Numbered from the stretch's first letter, positions 36,031-48,974 are shown. The stretch is DNA of 64,000 nucleotides from Pomphorhynchus laevis (GCA_012934845.2 WNNJ02001660.1:1-64000), one strand, 5' to 3'. Notes: generated by a model not told the origin, from the sequence alone. Translations and numbers: made by a program.

Positions 36031-36619
36031 TCCGGTAGAGCATGTAAGGATCAAGTACTGCCGAAGGATCAAGTACTAAGGATCGAGTACTGTCGAAGTT
36101 TTGTAACTACAAGGCCACACTGCTGATACCATCATGAAGTGATAAGTATACTAAGGTCAAAACTTCCCATTGGGGGCTAGGCTGTGTGGTAGGCGGATTT
36201 AGGGGTAAGCTTTCCGACGAAGTTTGTAAAAAATTCATACAGGTTTACACTTTCCTGTTTGTTTCAATTAAAAGGTTGTATTGAAATTCTTTGATTAATA
36301 GAGCATCACCAGTAGTTTTTTCACAGTTGACATCAATAAAATTATTAAACTTGTGTGAACAGGTATATGAGAACAGGTTTAAGGATGTAAACAGTCTGCA
36401 ATCGTAGAGGATAAGAAAAGTCAAGCCGTGAAAAGCGTCAACTATAGATAGTAGCAGATGATCAATATCGATAATAATTAATTATTTATAATCGTGATGA
36501 GCAACTGTCTGATTGTTAGCATTGAGAATATTTTTGGGTGAATAAAATCAAAACATTAATGATAAAATTTATTGAAATTAAATTTATTTTAATTAATTTA
36601 TCAATAAAAAACAAACAAA

Positions 36620-37345
36620 AATTAAGTTATTAAAATACGAAATATTTTAAAAATATTCAATTTCTTAAAAGATGTAAATTTTTTAATGATGTAATTATTA
36701 AAATAATAAATAATAATGTAATTATAATTTATTGAAAAATGAAAGGCATTCGCCGACAAAAAATTGTTGTTGTTGCTAATATTTCGGTTTCCTTTTGAAG
36801 CCATTATCAAAGCAATCTACAGTTTAAAAACAAATTAAATCTGCACAAACACATAGAAGGTATATGCTGTTTAAGTTAGCAAGATGTGATCATCATTGCC
36901 GTTATTGTCGAGCTGATTTATTTGATTAAAATAGCTTCTTTAATTTTTCTCAGTCTAAAGTCGGGTTCCATTGATATCACTGATGGTTAATCAAAATTTA
37001 TTAAGTGCTTAGTTACGATTGAATGGTTAGCAACGTGAGATTTAGCCGTTGTGCGAATAACTGCTCTATGTTTCCTTATTCTGACCTTTAGATCTTGGCC
37101 CGTTTCGCCTATGTGCAATGCATTACAATCCAGGCATGCCTATTTGTAAATAAGCCCTACAAACGGAGAACGGAGAATTTTCATGCGCAGTCAATCTTCT
37201 TTTTATCATCGTTTTACTTGATGAGATAACGCGAATAGGAAGTTCAAGATCCCTAACTAAATTCCTCACTATGTTGCCAATTATCTCAGTCTGTAAACTA
37301 TTTTATGGTAAGGAAAGGAAACACTTTGTATGGACTGTGTACCTT
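36620..37345 (-). mobile_element. Penelope-like element, GIY-YIG endonuclease fragment
   Basis: On the - strand a decayed GLIYK-like start is followed by CLDCNALHIGETGQDLKVRI, RKHRAVIRTTAKSHVANHS and DFRLRKIKEAI. The CxxC with IGETGR-like motif and RI-x-H pattern is the GIY-YIG endonuclease of EN-containing Penelope-like elements. Further left, toward 36620, comes a ...GGAAACCGAAATATTAGCAA tail typical of such 3' regions. The fragment is broken and the RT part is not adjacent. Confidence 0.75.
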
Positions 37346-37920
37346 CTCTCAATACCTTTTGATTTTAATATAATTTATCTCTAAATAGTACAATTGTCAT
37401 TTAATCACGCTATTAAAAGAGTTAATAAAAATATCATTTAAGTTTTATTGTTAGATGCCCACAATAAAGTTCAATAATTAAAATGTTTACATTTAAAATT
37501 GCAGTGATTTTAGTTCTGTAAGATAGAAAACTAGCTAAATACTGAAAAGAATATATTTAAACAACAAAAGACATAAATTATAGAATATAAAACTATAAAG
37601 CTATTTATATTCATTTATCTATCTAATGAGTGATAATATAATTATAACGGGAACATTATATAATGTACCATCAAAACTCGCAACTTAAACATCTTATTCT
37701 CATAATATCCAATATTTATCGTTCAATGGAGTTCAGCAACATTTTTAAATATGCTTCTTCCACTTCTATAGCATGAACTTTAACTTTTTTGTTCAATATC
37801 TCCATCGCAAATCTTAAGCAAATTGATCAGGTTCAATGCCGATTTGTATAACCTTTGTAGAAGTTTCTTTCAACTGTTCGTCAAATGCCAAAAGGCATAT
37901 AGACTCGTAATAAAATTCAA

Positions 37921-37934
37921 ATTCAAGTTTATTT
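37921..37934. repeat. Left target-site duplication of the RTE-like LINE
   Basis: ATTCAAGTTTATTT here is repeated exactly at 41279-41292, on either side of the LINE. A 14-bp direct repeat is a normal length for LINE target-site duplications. Confidence 0.8.
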
Positions 37935-40900
37935 CAAGGGCCGCTAGGTGCCAGTCGATTAAGTATTAAGCTGACACCTATTGCCAATTAGCCTCTTCGT
38001 AGAGCGGCCAGACAACGTATGTTCGGTATTCGTCGATCAACGGCTAAATAATTAACAGCCTTGCATCAGCCATAGGGATAGTCTTTTCATATACTATCTC
38101 AGATCCCTCTGATGACTCCAACGGCAAATGGGCAATGAACGAAAAGGCGGATGAGAGTCACGGAGGCCTGTTTCCTTACAGTAGCGATATTAATTCATCA
38201 CAGAATATCGGGAACGGGAGATAGCCGAACAAACAAAGCAAGACAATGAAAATGACAAGCAACAAATTTACAAAACATAAATCAAGTGCGAAGAACAATG
38301 GTCAACTTACCACTGACCGGAAGAGTTTTCATAGTCGGGTGCCAGGTGACCAGGCAGTTGTACGGAGACAGCAAAAGTGGAATCAACATCCGAAGCGGAC
38401 TAGCCTTCATATAGAAACGTGGAATGTCATCTCGCTGACTGGGAAGGAATCAGAATTAGTTAAAGAGATGGTTCGCTTCGATCTTGAAATAGTCGGAGTG
38501 ACTTCTCTTCACTATTCTGGAACTGGAACTAAATTTTTGGATCAAGGCTGGACCTTGAACTTTTCGGGAGTTACCAACGGAAAGCAAAGACAGGCGGGTG
38601 TAGGGATACTTACAAGACCCCGGTTGTCATTCGTGATAGAGAGAGGTTTAACCCAGTGAACGAAAGGCTGGCGTCTCTGAGACTTTTAGTCAAAGATGGA
38701 AAGGGGATAACTGTTGTGTGTGCGTATGCTCCCAACATTATCTCGGAATACGCGGCATTTGTGGTAGATCATCATGCTCTGCTTGATAATACTCCTGTGG
38801 GAGATTCCTTCGTTGTATTGGGTGACTTCAATGATCATGTTGATAGCGACAGTAGAACTTGGAAGGGAGTGTTGGGTGACTAATGGACTCTCCGATCTGA
38901 ATGTGAGTAATGTAGAATTATTTCACTTTTGTTCTCATAACAATTTTTATATAACTTACATCATGTTTGACTATAAGGAGATCCATAGATGCACATGGCA
39001 TCAGAATTCTCTCAGTCAAAGATCAATGATCGATGTTGTAATCGTTTTATCTGATCTACCACGTTATATGCGTTGTGTGAGAGCGTGCTGGGAGCGTCTA
39101 GCAGATGTTTCTGTCAAAGAACGTTTTTCCGGCTACATCCGGGAGGACTTCTTTCGATTGTCAGAAGAGGTGAAGAACATTAATCAAGAATTGGAGATGT
39201 TCAGATCCTCGCTTGCCAAAGCAACTGTTAAAAGTTGTGGTTCGAAGGCATAAGGTGCTTGTCGCGAAGGAAATACTCGAACTGCTTGGTGGACACCAAC
39301 AGTTAGAGATTTTGTCCAACAGAAGTAGCTGACTTATAAAGCAACTTTGTCAGATAAATCAGTGGAAGCTGTAGACAAATACCGAAGGGCAAAGAGAGCT
39401 TCAGCTCGAGCAGTTACTGAAGCGAAAAAGGGGGATTGGGAGAAGTTTGTAGAGCACATAGCACTTGATTATAGGTCAGCAACGAAGATGTTCTGGAGGA
39501 CAATCAGGAACCTTCGTGTTCGAAAGCAGAAAACTCTTCAAACTGTCTATGACAAGAGAATGTCTATGCTGACTGGCATTGAAGAAATTCTTGGTTGTTG
39601 GAAAGTATATTTTAGGAGTTTTTTTAATCCGATCGATATGCCTTCTATTGTAGAAGTAGAGTCTTTACAACCAACAGAAGAGCTCATCTCTATGGAAGAC
39701 ATCATTGGTGTTGTTAAAAAACTTCGTAATGACAAGTCTTCTGGAGAAGACGATACCCTACCTGAAGCTTTAAAGGATCTCGACGTTGTTGGCATGAAGT
39801 GGCTAACATGGATCTTCAATGTTGCATTTAAGTCGGGCAAGGTTCCTAGTAAGTGGCGAACTATGTGGTGGTACCGATCCTCAAGAAACGTGACCGAAGA
39901 GTGTGTTTCAATTATCGGGGCATCACTCTTCTTAGCTAAAGTGGTAAGTTATTTGCTAGAATTCTTGAGTTAAGGATACGTCCTTGAGTTGACCGACAGT
40001 TGCAAAAGGAACAATGCGGCTTTCGTTCAGGTCCTGGAACAACAGATCAGCTCTTTACTCTATTAACTATCCTCGGACGGTCTTGAACGTTCGCTCAACC
40101 GGTCCACGTCTGCTTTGTAGATTTGGGGAAGAGAGAGGTTGTTGCAGGTACTAAGGGAGTCTGGAGTATTACACCGTCTTCGGGTAGCTGTGACTTCTAT
40201 GCATTAACAAAGTATGAGTAGTGTTCGTGTTCTAGGTAGGAAGTCTGAATCATTACCAGTAGGCGTTGGGCTTCGTCAGGGTTGTACTTTGTCTACACTT
40301 TTGTTCCTTGTTTAAATGGACAAAATTACGAGACGGGCTGCTCTGACGGATGTCGGTCTTCAGTTCGGTTTCATCAGAATTCCATCTTTGTTTTTTGCAG
40401 ATGGTGTTGTTTGGTTGGCTTCTTGTCCTGAGGACTTACAATGCCTACTAGATCGATTCACGATGGAATGCCAGGCGGCAGGGATGTTGCTTAGTACCCT
40501 TAAGACTGTGTCGGATTGAGATATCAATGTCAATCCAGATTGGAGCAAAGGTTCATCATAATGTTGAGGATTTCAAGTATCTTGTGGGATTGTTCTCGAG
40601 GGACGGCAGAAACATCAGGGAGGTTGAGAAGCGAATCTGTGAAGCTAACTCAGCAATGCGTTCTTTGTACAGGCCTGTCGTGGTAAAGCGGGAGTTGAAT
40701 CTTTAGGCAAAGCTTTTAGTTTGACACTCAATTTTCGTTCATATCTGAACCTATGGTCCGAGCCAGTACCGAGCCAGTGGCGAGTAGTGAAAATTAATGG
40801 TTATGATATTCAGGTTATGACCGAAAGGATAATATCTCGGATATAGGCGACGGAAATGAGGTTCTTTAGCGGTGTGACCGGTCTTAGCCTTAGAGATAAG

Positions 40901-41278
40901 GTTAGGAATTGTGTTATCCGGGATGGACTCGGAGTAAAGTCGCTGCTTCTCCACATCGAAGAAAGTCAGCTGAGGTGGCTAGGACACGTCCTGAGGATGT
41001 CTAGGGATTGCCTTCCTCAGAGGGTTTTCCAGGCTGAAATTTATGGAAAGAGACCTCGAGGTAGACTTCGATACCGGTGGAGAGATAAAATCTCGAAACT
41101 GGCCGAAAACCGCCTTTGGCTATCTGAAAGAGAACTCTGGTTTGTCGCATAGGTTCGCCATGTCTGAAGTAGTTTGGTTCGTGCATTGCCTTTACGACCC
41201 GACACCCGAACCAATGGTTGGCAGGAAAAAGTGGTGTAATATCATTTGTTTTTTGTTGTCAAGAAATTGTTGTTGTTA
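37935..41278 (+). mobile_element. RTE-like LINE, near full length with target-site duplication
   Basis: 5' UTR to 38245 includes a GC-rich inverted repeat GGCCGCT/AGCGGCC. Endonuclease: IETWNVISLTGKESELVKEM and VVLGDFNDHVDSDS (38246-38883), followed by MFDYKEIHRCTWHQNSL. RT: KYRRAKRASARAVTEAKKG, VPSKWRT, GLRQGCTLSTLLF, then PSLFFADGVVWLAS (40316-40519), where FADD has become FADG, a catalytic loss. C-terminus: TAMRFFSGVTGLSLRDKVRN region and LRWLGHVLRMSRD (40856-41152). The 3' end is a (TTG)n tract as in RTE elements. It has several frame breaks. It is a sister of the antisense copy in PSMB1. Confidence 0.88.
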
Positions 41279-41292
41279 ATTCAAGTTTATTT
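41279..41292. repeat. Right target-site duplication of the RTE-like LINE
   Basis: Exact copy of the 14-bp ATTCAAGTTTATTT at 37921-37934; it begins directly after the TTG-rich tail. Confidence 0.8.
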
Positions 41293-42750
41293 TCGAATGA
41301 AAACTTCCTTTTACTACATTTTACCTCATTGATAATTGAACACGTGTGGCCAGCATGAAGAGCTGAAATTCTAACCTCTACACAGTATTTTCAGCCTTAC
41401 AAAACAAACTTGTATATCCAACATAATGTTAGCCGTACAAAATGACATTGGAGATGGTTTTTTCCCGAATGCACCCGGAGGAACAGTGCCAAAGTAGAAT
41501 TCAGATAAGTTGATTAATTGCAAGATGGTGTTATAACTTCGGTATCAACTTGAGATACTCCATTCAAATACTAACACGGGCTCGCCTCTTCATATTTTGA
41601 AATTAAAAGTTAGCATGCTTTTGATTTTACTACACAATCTAGACCACCAAGATTATGGAATGGCACGTGGATGTCGATAACACAATTGCATCCTAGCACT
41701 ATCGTAGTTAAAACCTTAAGTGATTGATAAAAGGTGAGTTTGTGGATTTTTCCAAGAAAACAGTGTCCGGTGAAACCGTCCTCTGCGACGACGATCAGCA
41801 AGTATCAAGGACAATATTTTAATGTGGTTGGTGTAGTTTGGACATAGCCATTGTTTGCACACGGACAATTATATGTGATTATGTCAATGAGATACTTACA
41901 ATCTGCATATCATTTTAGAAATCACCAAACACGAAGAACGTTGTATATAAAGAGATACTTCATAGTCAAATATGATCGTTACAGTGAAAGTTATTTGATA
42001 AATTATAAATTAATTAGCTATTCATTAGATTTTAAATGAATCATTTTTCAATTCTTTTCAATTCTTTTACTTTTGATAAATGATTTACATCATCTATCAA
42101 TATAGAACACTGTCTCAAATATTTAAAGTTTTCCTATTCCGTTGTTCTAAATTTTTTAGACTGCAATCTAGATTTATTAGAACTTTTCTGCACTGACTTT
42201 TACATATCTAGAAGATTACAAAATACTTTAATGTCATTTTTAAATACATTCAGGTACAGTTATCAAGTTAAGTGAATAAATTGCCTTCTAACTTTTTGCA
42301 CTTTAGCAAACATTCAATAATTAGAGCCAATGGATTACCTCTTACAAATTATTCAAACAATTTAAACATAAAGTCACAATCAGATTGCTACTTCGCAATA
42401 ATCCTTAAACATCATAATGTAGTAAACACGTTAGCTTTACGTTAAGTAATAAAAGCATAAACTTTGCATTAAGTAATTAACATTATATTAAATTCACATT
42501 AACTTTACACGAGGAGAGAGCTGTTAATTATATACCAACAATAGCAATAATTAAACGATTATTTAAATAACAGAGTACTTTACTACTTGTGGTCTAGATA
42601 AACGTTTTTTCGCAAGCATTTGAAATTAAACATTTGGTGTTTATGTCTTTAAAATGTCAATTTAAACAATAACTGTGTTGTTACTAAATAATACATGTGT
42701 GGGATTAATCATAAAATGGAATAATTAAATCAGTTTCTTGTAAATTGAAC
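41293..42750. other. Intergenic DNA without a recognised gene
   Basis: 41300-41830 is less AT-rich and has a 63-codon open stretch on the - strand (LTFYQSLKVLTTIVLGCNCV) with no family signal. The remainder is AT-rich. Confidence 0.35.
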
Positions 42751-42757
42751 TTTTTAG

Positions 42758-43560
42758 ATCAGTTAACTAAGCACACGTATCTTATATTATTTGTAAATTA
42801 AAAATAACGCTAAATAGAATTCAAATAATTATGGATAATAAATGATAAATAATTGTTATATAAGATTTTTTACAATTTATATAAAGTTAAAATTTATAAT
42901 TAAAATTTTAAATAAATGTAAATTGATATGAATTGACTAATAAATAGTATACGATGTATCAAAATAATCAATTTTTATGAATTTAAATAACAGAAGATGT
43001 ATCAAAATGAGGATTAGAGGTCATCAGAAGGAACTTTATGTTATCAGGTTTCGACCCTTATACCTCGACGCAACATATCATAAGTATATTTATAAGTAAT
43101 ATATAATTATATATAATTATAATATATAATTATAAGTAATTATATATAAGCAAGATATAAGTAATATATACATATATAAGTAATATATACATATATAAGG
43201 AGAGTGAGACCATTCCGCGTGAATTTCTTGTAAAACATGTAAGCCAGACGCGAAAGAATGACGAATGCCGTTTCGTCATCACAATGACTCATCAGTGCCA
43301 GATCCCTCCCACTACTGGATGCAGAGGAGGACTGAGCATACGTATTTTATATTAATTGTAAATTAAAAATAATGCTAAATAGAATTCAAATAATTTAATA
43401 ATAAATAATTATAAATAATAAATAATTTTTATTTCAAATTTTATATAATTTTTATCAGATTAAAATTTTAAATTCAAAATAAAAGTCAATTTTTATGAAT
43501 TTACTAATAAATAATATTATATAATATTATATTAGAAAATTATATTATCATTAGAAAATT
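42758..43560 (+). repeat. Two copies of the dispersed AT-rich repeat
   Basis: Copies at 42758-42990 and 43330-43560 share GTAAATTAAAAATAACGCTA (or AATGCTAAATAGAATTCAAA) and an end like GAATTGACTAATAAATA. After the first copy comes GGTCATCAGAAGGAACTTTA and AGGTTTCGACCC, which recurs inverted near 57850-57910. The hammerhead-like motif at 43243-43299 lies between the two. A further block at 43540-43640 recurs inverted at 45255-45345. Confidence 0.7.
43243..43299 (-). ncRNA. Degenerate hammerhead ribozyme motif
   Basis: On the - strand the core is exact: CTGATGA, stem II GTCAT-TGTG-ATGAC (5 bp), GAAA. A GTC cleavage triplet follows at 43249-43247. Stem III is weak, about 3 bp around a long loop that contains a second GTC; stem I (GGCA with TGGC) has a mismatch. 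The core is unlikely by chance, but activity is doubtful. It sits beside the AT-rich repeats. Confidence 0.5.
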
Positions 43561-43640
43561 TGTTCTCAATGATATAGCTGATATTAGGATGTGCTCAGAT
43601 AGCTAAAATGTGCTAAAAGGCTTAAGGTTCATTTCGAGTA

Positions 43641-46600
43641 GTGAGTGTTCAATCACTAACTATGTTCAAAATTAAAAGTTTAGAGGCAGTATACGTCAAA
43701 TACTATTTTAGGATAAAATCAAAATACGTTTATTATGCATAATGTTCAATTAAAGTAAAAATGGTTCAATCTAATTACACAATTATTTAAATCGAAACTT
43801 ATAATTCTTATTTTGGTTGAATTATTTTTATTCTTAGCTAAACACTTACATAACTCTATTCAAAAGAAAATTCTGTCTTTGTCACATTCTGTTCCACACA
43901 TTCACGGCTACCACGAATTGCAGAACCAATTTTTTATTAATTTATTTATTTTATGCATTGTTAAATTATTCATTTATAAAAATACTTAATCCAAAAAAAC
44001 ATACAATAAAACATGTTAAACTTACAATTGATGTTCTTTCTCATAAACTTACAATTTTATTGGCTTTTATTGATGCAATAGGCATGTTCTTTCTCATATG
44101 TCTAATTATTAATTCGATTGTTAGATTCTTAGACATTAAATTTATTGCATATTTAAATATGTCTTGCACATTATATGAACTAACGATTATTTCTAAGAAT
44201 TATTTCTAAATCCGTTTGGCGTTTTATTAATTTCGAAAAATTTCAATATTCAAAATTTCAATTGAACTTCACATTAAAGTTTTTAAAGTTCCACTGAATT
44301 TTAATAAAGAACTATACAAAACTTTAATAAAAAGTGGATATCGATAATTTTCAAATAACATACAATTGAGCATTTAAATACGAAAAAGTCATAGTTTTAA
44401 ATAAATATTTGGTGACTCATGTCATTATTAGATTATATATTTTTTTTATTTTTCAAATAAAATATAATTAAAATAAAAATAAGAAGTGGTTAAAATAAAA
44501 TGGGTTTTGAGCACCAATTTGTCGGTGTTCGAACATTATGGCAAAGCAACCACAATATTTTGCTGTCGAGCTTGAGTTAATAGTAAAATTGGTCAACAGC
44601 TTCTCTTTTTGTAAAATATAAATTTGCAAATTATTTAACTTGATATTTGGTAAGTAAAATCAGTGGAGTTGTAGCGATATAAGATTGATTTAAAACGTTC
44701 AATTCTATATTGTTTTTATTTGATCGTGACAAGTTATGTTGCAAAATAACATCCCGAACTCTAATTTACGATCTACTTATAACTTATTTAATCTTTCTTG
44801 AACGTTTGTTTGTCTACGACATCTTTCGATTTATGTTTTTACAGAAAAATAGCTGTGTTCAAATATTTCTTAGAGTGTAGCTGAATTGAAACTTGACAGT
44901 TCGTCAAGCACTGTAATCGTTAAACGTTAGTTGTCGGCAATACTTCAACAAAATCGTTGTTTTGTAAATTGTCTTTAACAAAAACTTACAGAATTAGAAA
45001 AAATTGTATTGTTCTACTATCAAGATAATTATAAAAATAGCACTACTCGCAATGAAGATATGCCAGGAAGGTATTTAGCCTTTTGTGTATATTAAATTAG
45101 TATTCCTGTGTTTTCTAATATAACATCAAATTGCTAGCTATATATCTCAATAGAAACGAGTTTTATGATTATTAAACTATTTATTTCACAACTCAAAACC
45201 CCCAGTATAGCGATATCAAACCCGCATTTACTTGGAAATTTATCGAATCAATTGTCACCTAAGGCCTTTTAGCACATTTTCGCTATTTGAGGGTATCATA
45301 ATATAATCTATATCACTGAGAATAAATTATCTAATGCTAATTATAAATAATGGGTTTATGTTAATTGATTACATTTATTTATAATCAAACATTTTAAAAT
45401 GAATTAATTATAATTGTACATATTGATAATATATTATTGATTTATATATTATAATTGTATATTTATAATATATATTATTGATTATATAATATGTATTATA
45501 ATTATAAGGTATATAATTATAAATATGAAGTTGCTCTTTAACTTCAAAAATTCAAAAATTGCCATATCAAACTCGTATCTACTTAGGGGTTATCGACGCA
45601 GGTTTTGAAATCTAACGATAAAATTACATTGAATTTTGTAGGTGCATAAAAAGTGTGAATGAATGTAAGAGAATGGAAGCTGGTCTTGCTCATTAAATTT
45701 TCCCAATGTTCACGGCACAATTTTCATAGAAAAATGATAAAAATGTATTCAGCAAATTTACAATCCATTTCATAATTTTATTTAATTTCTTTTTGATTTG
45801 CGTTACTTTTTGATTTGCGTTACAAGAATCTTAGTCCCCATTCGTTATTTAAACAATAGAAGGAGAATAATTTTAAATCCTTAAATAATGCAAAGCTTGT
45901 AACTGTTAGGCAACTATAATACGGAAAGCAAAAGAACAACGTTTAATGCCTGCTATATTGGAAGGGAACACAAATCACTGAATGCTTCTAATAAACACAA
46001 ATAGTCACTTAGTCGCCCAAACATTAACTGTTACTGTTAGTAAGTGAAATGGATCAAAATTCAATGGATTCTGATCGCGCAATAATGAGCATTTATGAAT
46101 TTAATATTTATGCGTACAATCATTTGCTGGGGAAAAACGTAAAATTTTGTATGCGAAAATTTATTTTGGTGCTAATTAAATTAAATTATTTTTGTTGATC
46201 TAAAAATTATTTTAGGTGCAAAATGGCTGTAACATCTGCAATATTATTTAAATGTTTAAACCTTCTTCTCGAGAGCGGTGTGAAAAAATTTTAAATGTTA
46301 CTATTTGGATAATAATCAAATAATTGTTCTAATATGTGCCACTATTTGATAATGAAAATTGAAGAAAAAAAATTGAAACCACATCATAATTATCACTACA
46401 TAAATTTGCAGTTCAAAAATAGCCAGATTTGATTGCCACAGCTAACACGCCGGTATTGCTTCTCTATATTCTCTATTCCTATCTTTGCATTTATAGTCTT
46501 TACTCGGAAAGCAGTTCTTGTTATTGTGAACATGAAATTTCAAGCAACCTTAGGACTTGGACATCCGTCTTTTTCATTTGTTTCTTACACCAGAGCTGTT

Positions 46601-47113
46601 TCTTCGATTGTTCTTACTTTGTATGGAAACTTGCGAGTATGAATTACTTGATATGAATTGCTAAGTATAAATTATATAAAATATAATTGATATAAATTAA
46701 ATAAAATATTATATAACAATAATTTATTTTTTATAATTAATTATTAATTATTTAATTATTTGAATTTTATTCAGCATTGTTTTTAATACGTAAAAACGTT
46801 TATAAAAAACGATTTTAATTCGTAAAAACAGTTAGCTACTCTTATCTAATTCTTCAACATAGTCTTACTTATATATAATATATAGTTATTTATTATATAT
46901 CTGACATACAATTGATGATAATGTTTATCTGACAGGTCATTTTTTAAAAACATTTTGAATTTTAAAATATTTAATTTTTATATAAATACCATTTCCTATT
47001 GCGATATTAAGCTTTGAAACAAAAAGCGAAGACGAAAGCAAATAACTTCTTCATATTGATGTTTCTTGCATTATATGTAGTTTATACTTCGTTATTGTGA
47101 AACATAAAGACGA

Positions 47114-47115
<2 letters not shown>
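43641..47115. other. Intergenic AT-rich DNA
   Basis: No gene was recognised. It holds an inverted copy of the 43540-43640 block at 45255-45345 and one AT-rich repeat copy on the - strand at 46640-46800. Short open frames at 43958-44209 and 46433-46656 show no family signal. Confidence 0.4.

Positions 47116-47205
<90 letters not shown>
47116..47205. repeat. (TA)n microsatellite, about 45 units
   Basis: An uninterrupted TA dinucleotide run of about 90 bp, grading into TATATTATAT. Its length is likely to vary between individuals or assemblies. Confidence 0.97.
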
Positions 47206-47210
<5 letters not shown>

Positions 47211-48500
47211 TATATATAATAATAAAGTAATTGATTAGTAAAGACAAACATAGATAATCAACTTCAATTGATTTATTTACCCATTTTCAATCCATAATAA
47301 TGTCATTATCCACAATTATGTCTTCTGTCATAGTAACATGGATGTCTGCTGTCACAGTAACATGGATGTCTGCTGTACAAATATAACATTCTAATTTTAC
47401 TTGTGAAATCGATTATCTTTCGCATTTTATAAACATTTGAAAGAAAACGAACCGTTTTTATTTTACGGACATCATATCATATTATTTTCGTTATAGCAAA
47501 TTATATCCTGTATTTTTACATCAATAAATAAACTTTTCGCAATGTAAATAATCTGATGCTAATTATTTATCCCTGAATGTAAAACAGATATGTTTTAGTT
47601 TAAGTATCCCAACTATCTGAAGCAATGTTTAATGAACTTAATTGGAGGTATTTTACAAATTTATTCATTTAAACTGGATATCTAATCGCAGGACTGCTTA
47701 AATCCGCAACATATATTATATATGCAATTATATAAATTCAAAATTATTTAACATATTTAATATATTAATATTTACAATGCTCTTATATTAAAAATATATT
47801 TAATTAATTATATATATTAACTATTTATATTAATTTCATTTATTAGCCATATAAATTTTATTAATTTAACTGTTTTCGTAGCTTCAAAACACATTGCTTC
47901 GATACCAACGTTACTAATTATCTTTTTTTTTCGATAATTCCGTTAAACGCAACAAAAAAAATTAAAGTAATTTTTTTATCAAAAATTATTTTGTAAATTG
48001 AAATTTTTAAAATTAAAATTTTTAAAATTGAAATTTTTGTACTAAACCACAAAAAATAAACAGTGATGATAGTATTATATGTTATCAGTAAGTTTTAGAA
48101 TTAATAAATTTATAAAAAGAGAGCACGAGTTTCTTTGAACGACAAATCTTATTCAGTCTTGATCCTGAATTATATAATATTATAAAATAAGTATGTAAAG
48201 TTCGCAATACAAATATTTATTTTAAATAAATAATTAATTTTTTTACTTGTTTATATTTTAAATGTAAATTTTGCATTTATTTATTTAAATGCACATTTTA
48301 CATTTCTTTAAAAGCGTATTCAAGCGAATAAAATACTAATGTGAGATTTTCTAAAAATATCATTTGTTCACTAAATCAAAGATTGATTAACGATTATGAT
48401 ATGTCAAGTTGTATAATGGACAGTTATTGTAATATATATACAAATTACAATTAGAAAACAATGAATACACGCATAAATAAAAGAAATAGTTAACCTCTTC
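47206..48500. other. Intergenic AT-rich DNA
   Basis: Contains a short tandem copy of ACATGGATGTCTGCTGT near 47337-47375. No gene was recognised. Confidence 0.4.
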
Positions 48501-48524
48501 GTATAATGTCCATAATCGATAGCG

Positions 48525-48974
48525 TTAGACTTCCTCTTCTTCGTTATCACTACTTTCAGATAGCGCCTGATCATCTAGAATATCTGAATCAACCGATCCA
48601 CTGACAACTAGCCGGCCTTTTACCGGTATCATCTGTTTGTTTATAGTGGGCGTGATTATTTGATCTGTTTCACAAAAGTCAGTTAATAATTCTGTTTCAT
48701 AATTAAAACTTCCGTCCGATTCATGATTATCACTATTTGCGTTCGATAAACTGTCAGTTAATTCAGAATCAGATAATGTATGTACGTCATGTGTCATATA
48801 ATTGACGGTCTGTTTACTAATTTCGGTTTCTGGCTGTGAGTTTATAGGTAAAGATTCAGGATCATCAGCGTCGTTATTATTTGATGAATTGTCACATTGT
48901 TGCAGAAAGGTGTCAAAATGTGGCTTAATTTTGCTTGAAAGACTTTGGGGCTTTACTGTGATTGCAGTGCTCAT
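48525..48974 (-). CDS. Acidic ORF at the 3' end of the R2-like element
   Basis: 149 residues from the ATG at 48974 (MSTAITVKPQSLSSKIKPHF) to TAA. It is rich in Asp, Glu and Ser and ends SESSDNEEEEV. The ATG overlaps the stop of the preceding ORF in the 4-nt ATGA, an arrangement that can allow termination-reinitiation. Alternatively a single frameshift split one longer ORF. No family was recognised. Composition matches the LINE, so it probably belongs to the element. Confidence 0.5.
   Translation of the reverse strand: MSTAITVKPQSLSSKIKPHFDTFLQQCDNSSNNNDADDPESLPINSQPETEISKQTVNYMTHDVHTLSDSELTDSLSNANSDNHESDGSFNYETELLTDFCETDQIITPTINKQMIPVKGRLVVSGSVDSDILDDQALSESSDNEEEEV

Larger units (their letters stand above)
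33866..36305. mobile_element. 2.4-kb element with ~300-bp terminal inverted repeats and internal hairpins
   Basis: The left end (33866-34190) and the reverse complement of the right end (35690-36305) align through TTTCAATATAACATTTTAAT, AAACAGGAAAGTGTAAACCT, AACTTCGTCGG, CCTAGCCCCCAATT, ACTTCGACA and GAGAGGTTTAC-like blocks, with local gaps. The right arm is longer because it holds extra perfect hairpins. The interior carries a broken R2-like LINE C-terminus (34420-35473, - strand). No transposase was found. A relative of the arm sequence occurs at 58911-59190. It is probably a foldback or MITE-like DNA element with a retrotransposon inserted; no clear target-site duplication was identified. 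Confidence 0.7.

Noticed and set aside
43958-44209. Hydrophobic ORF FIDAIGMFFLICLIINSIVR as a membrane protein
   Set aside because: AT-rich DNA yields hydrophobic ORFs by chance; it contains a small internal duplication and no supporting gene signals.
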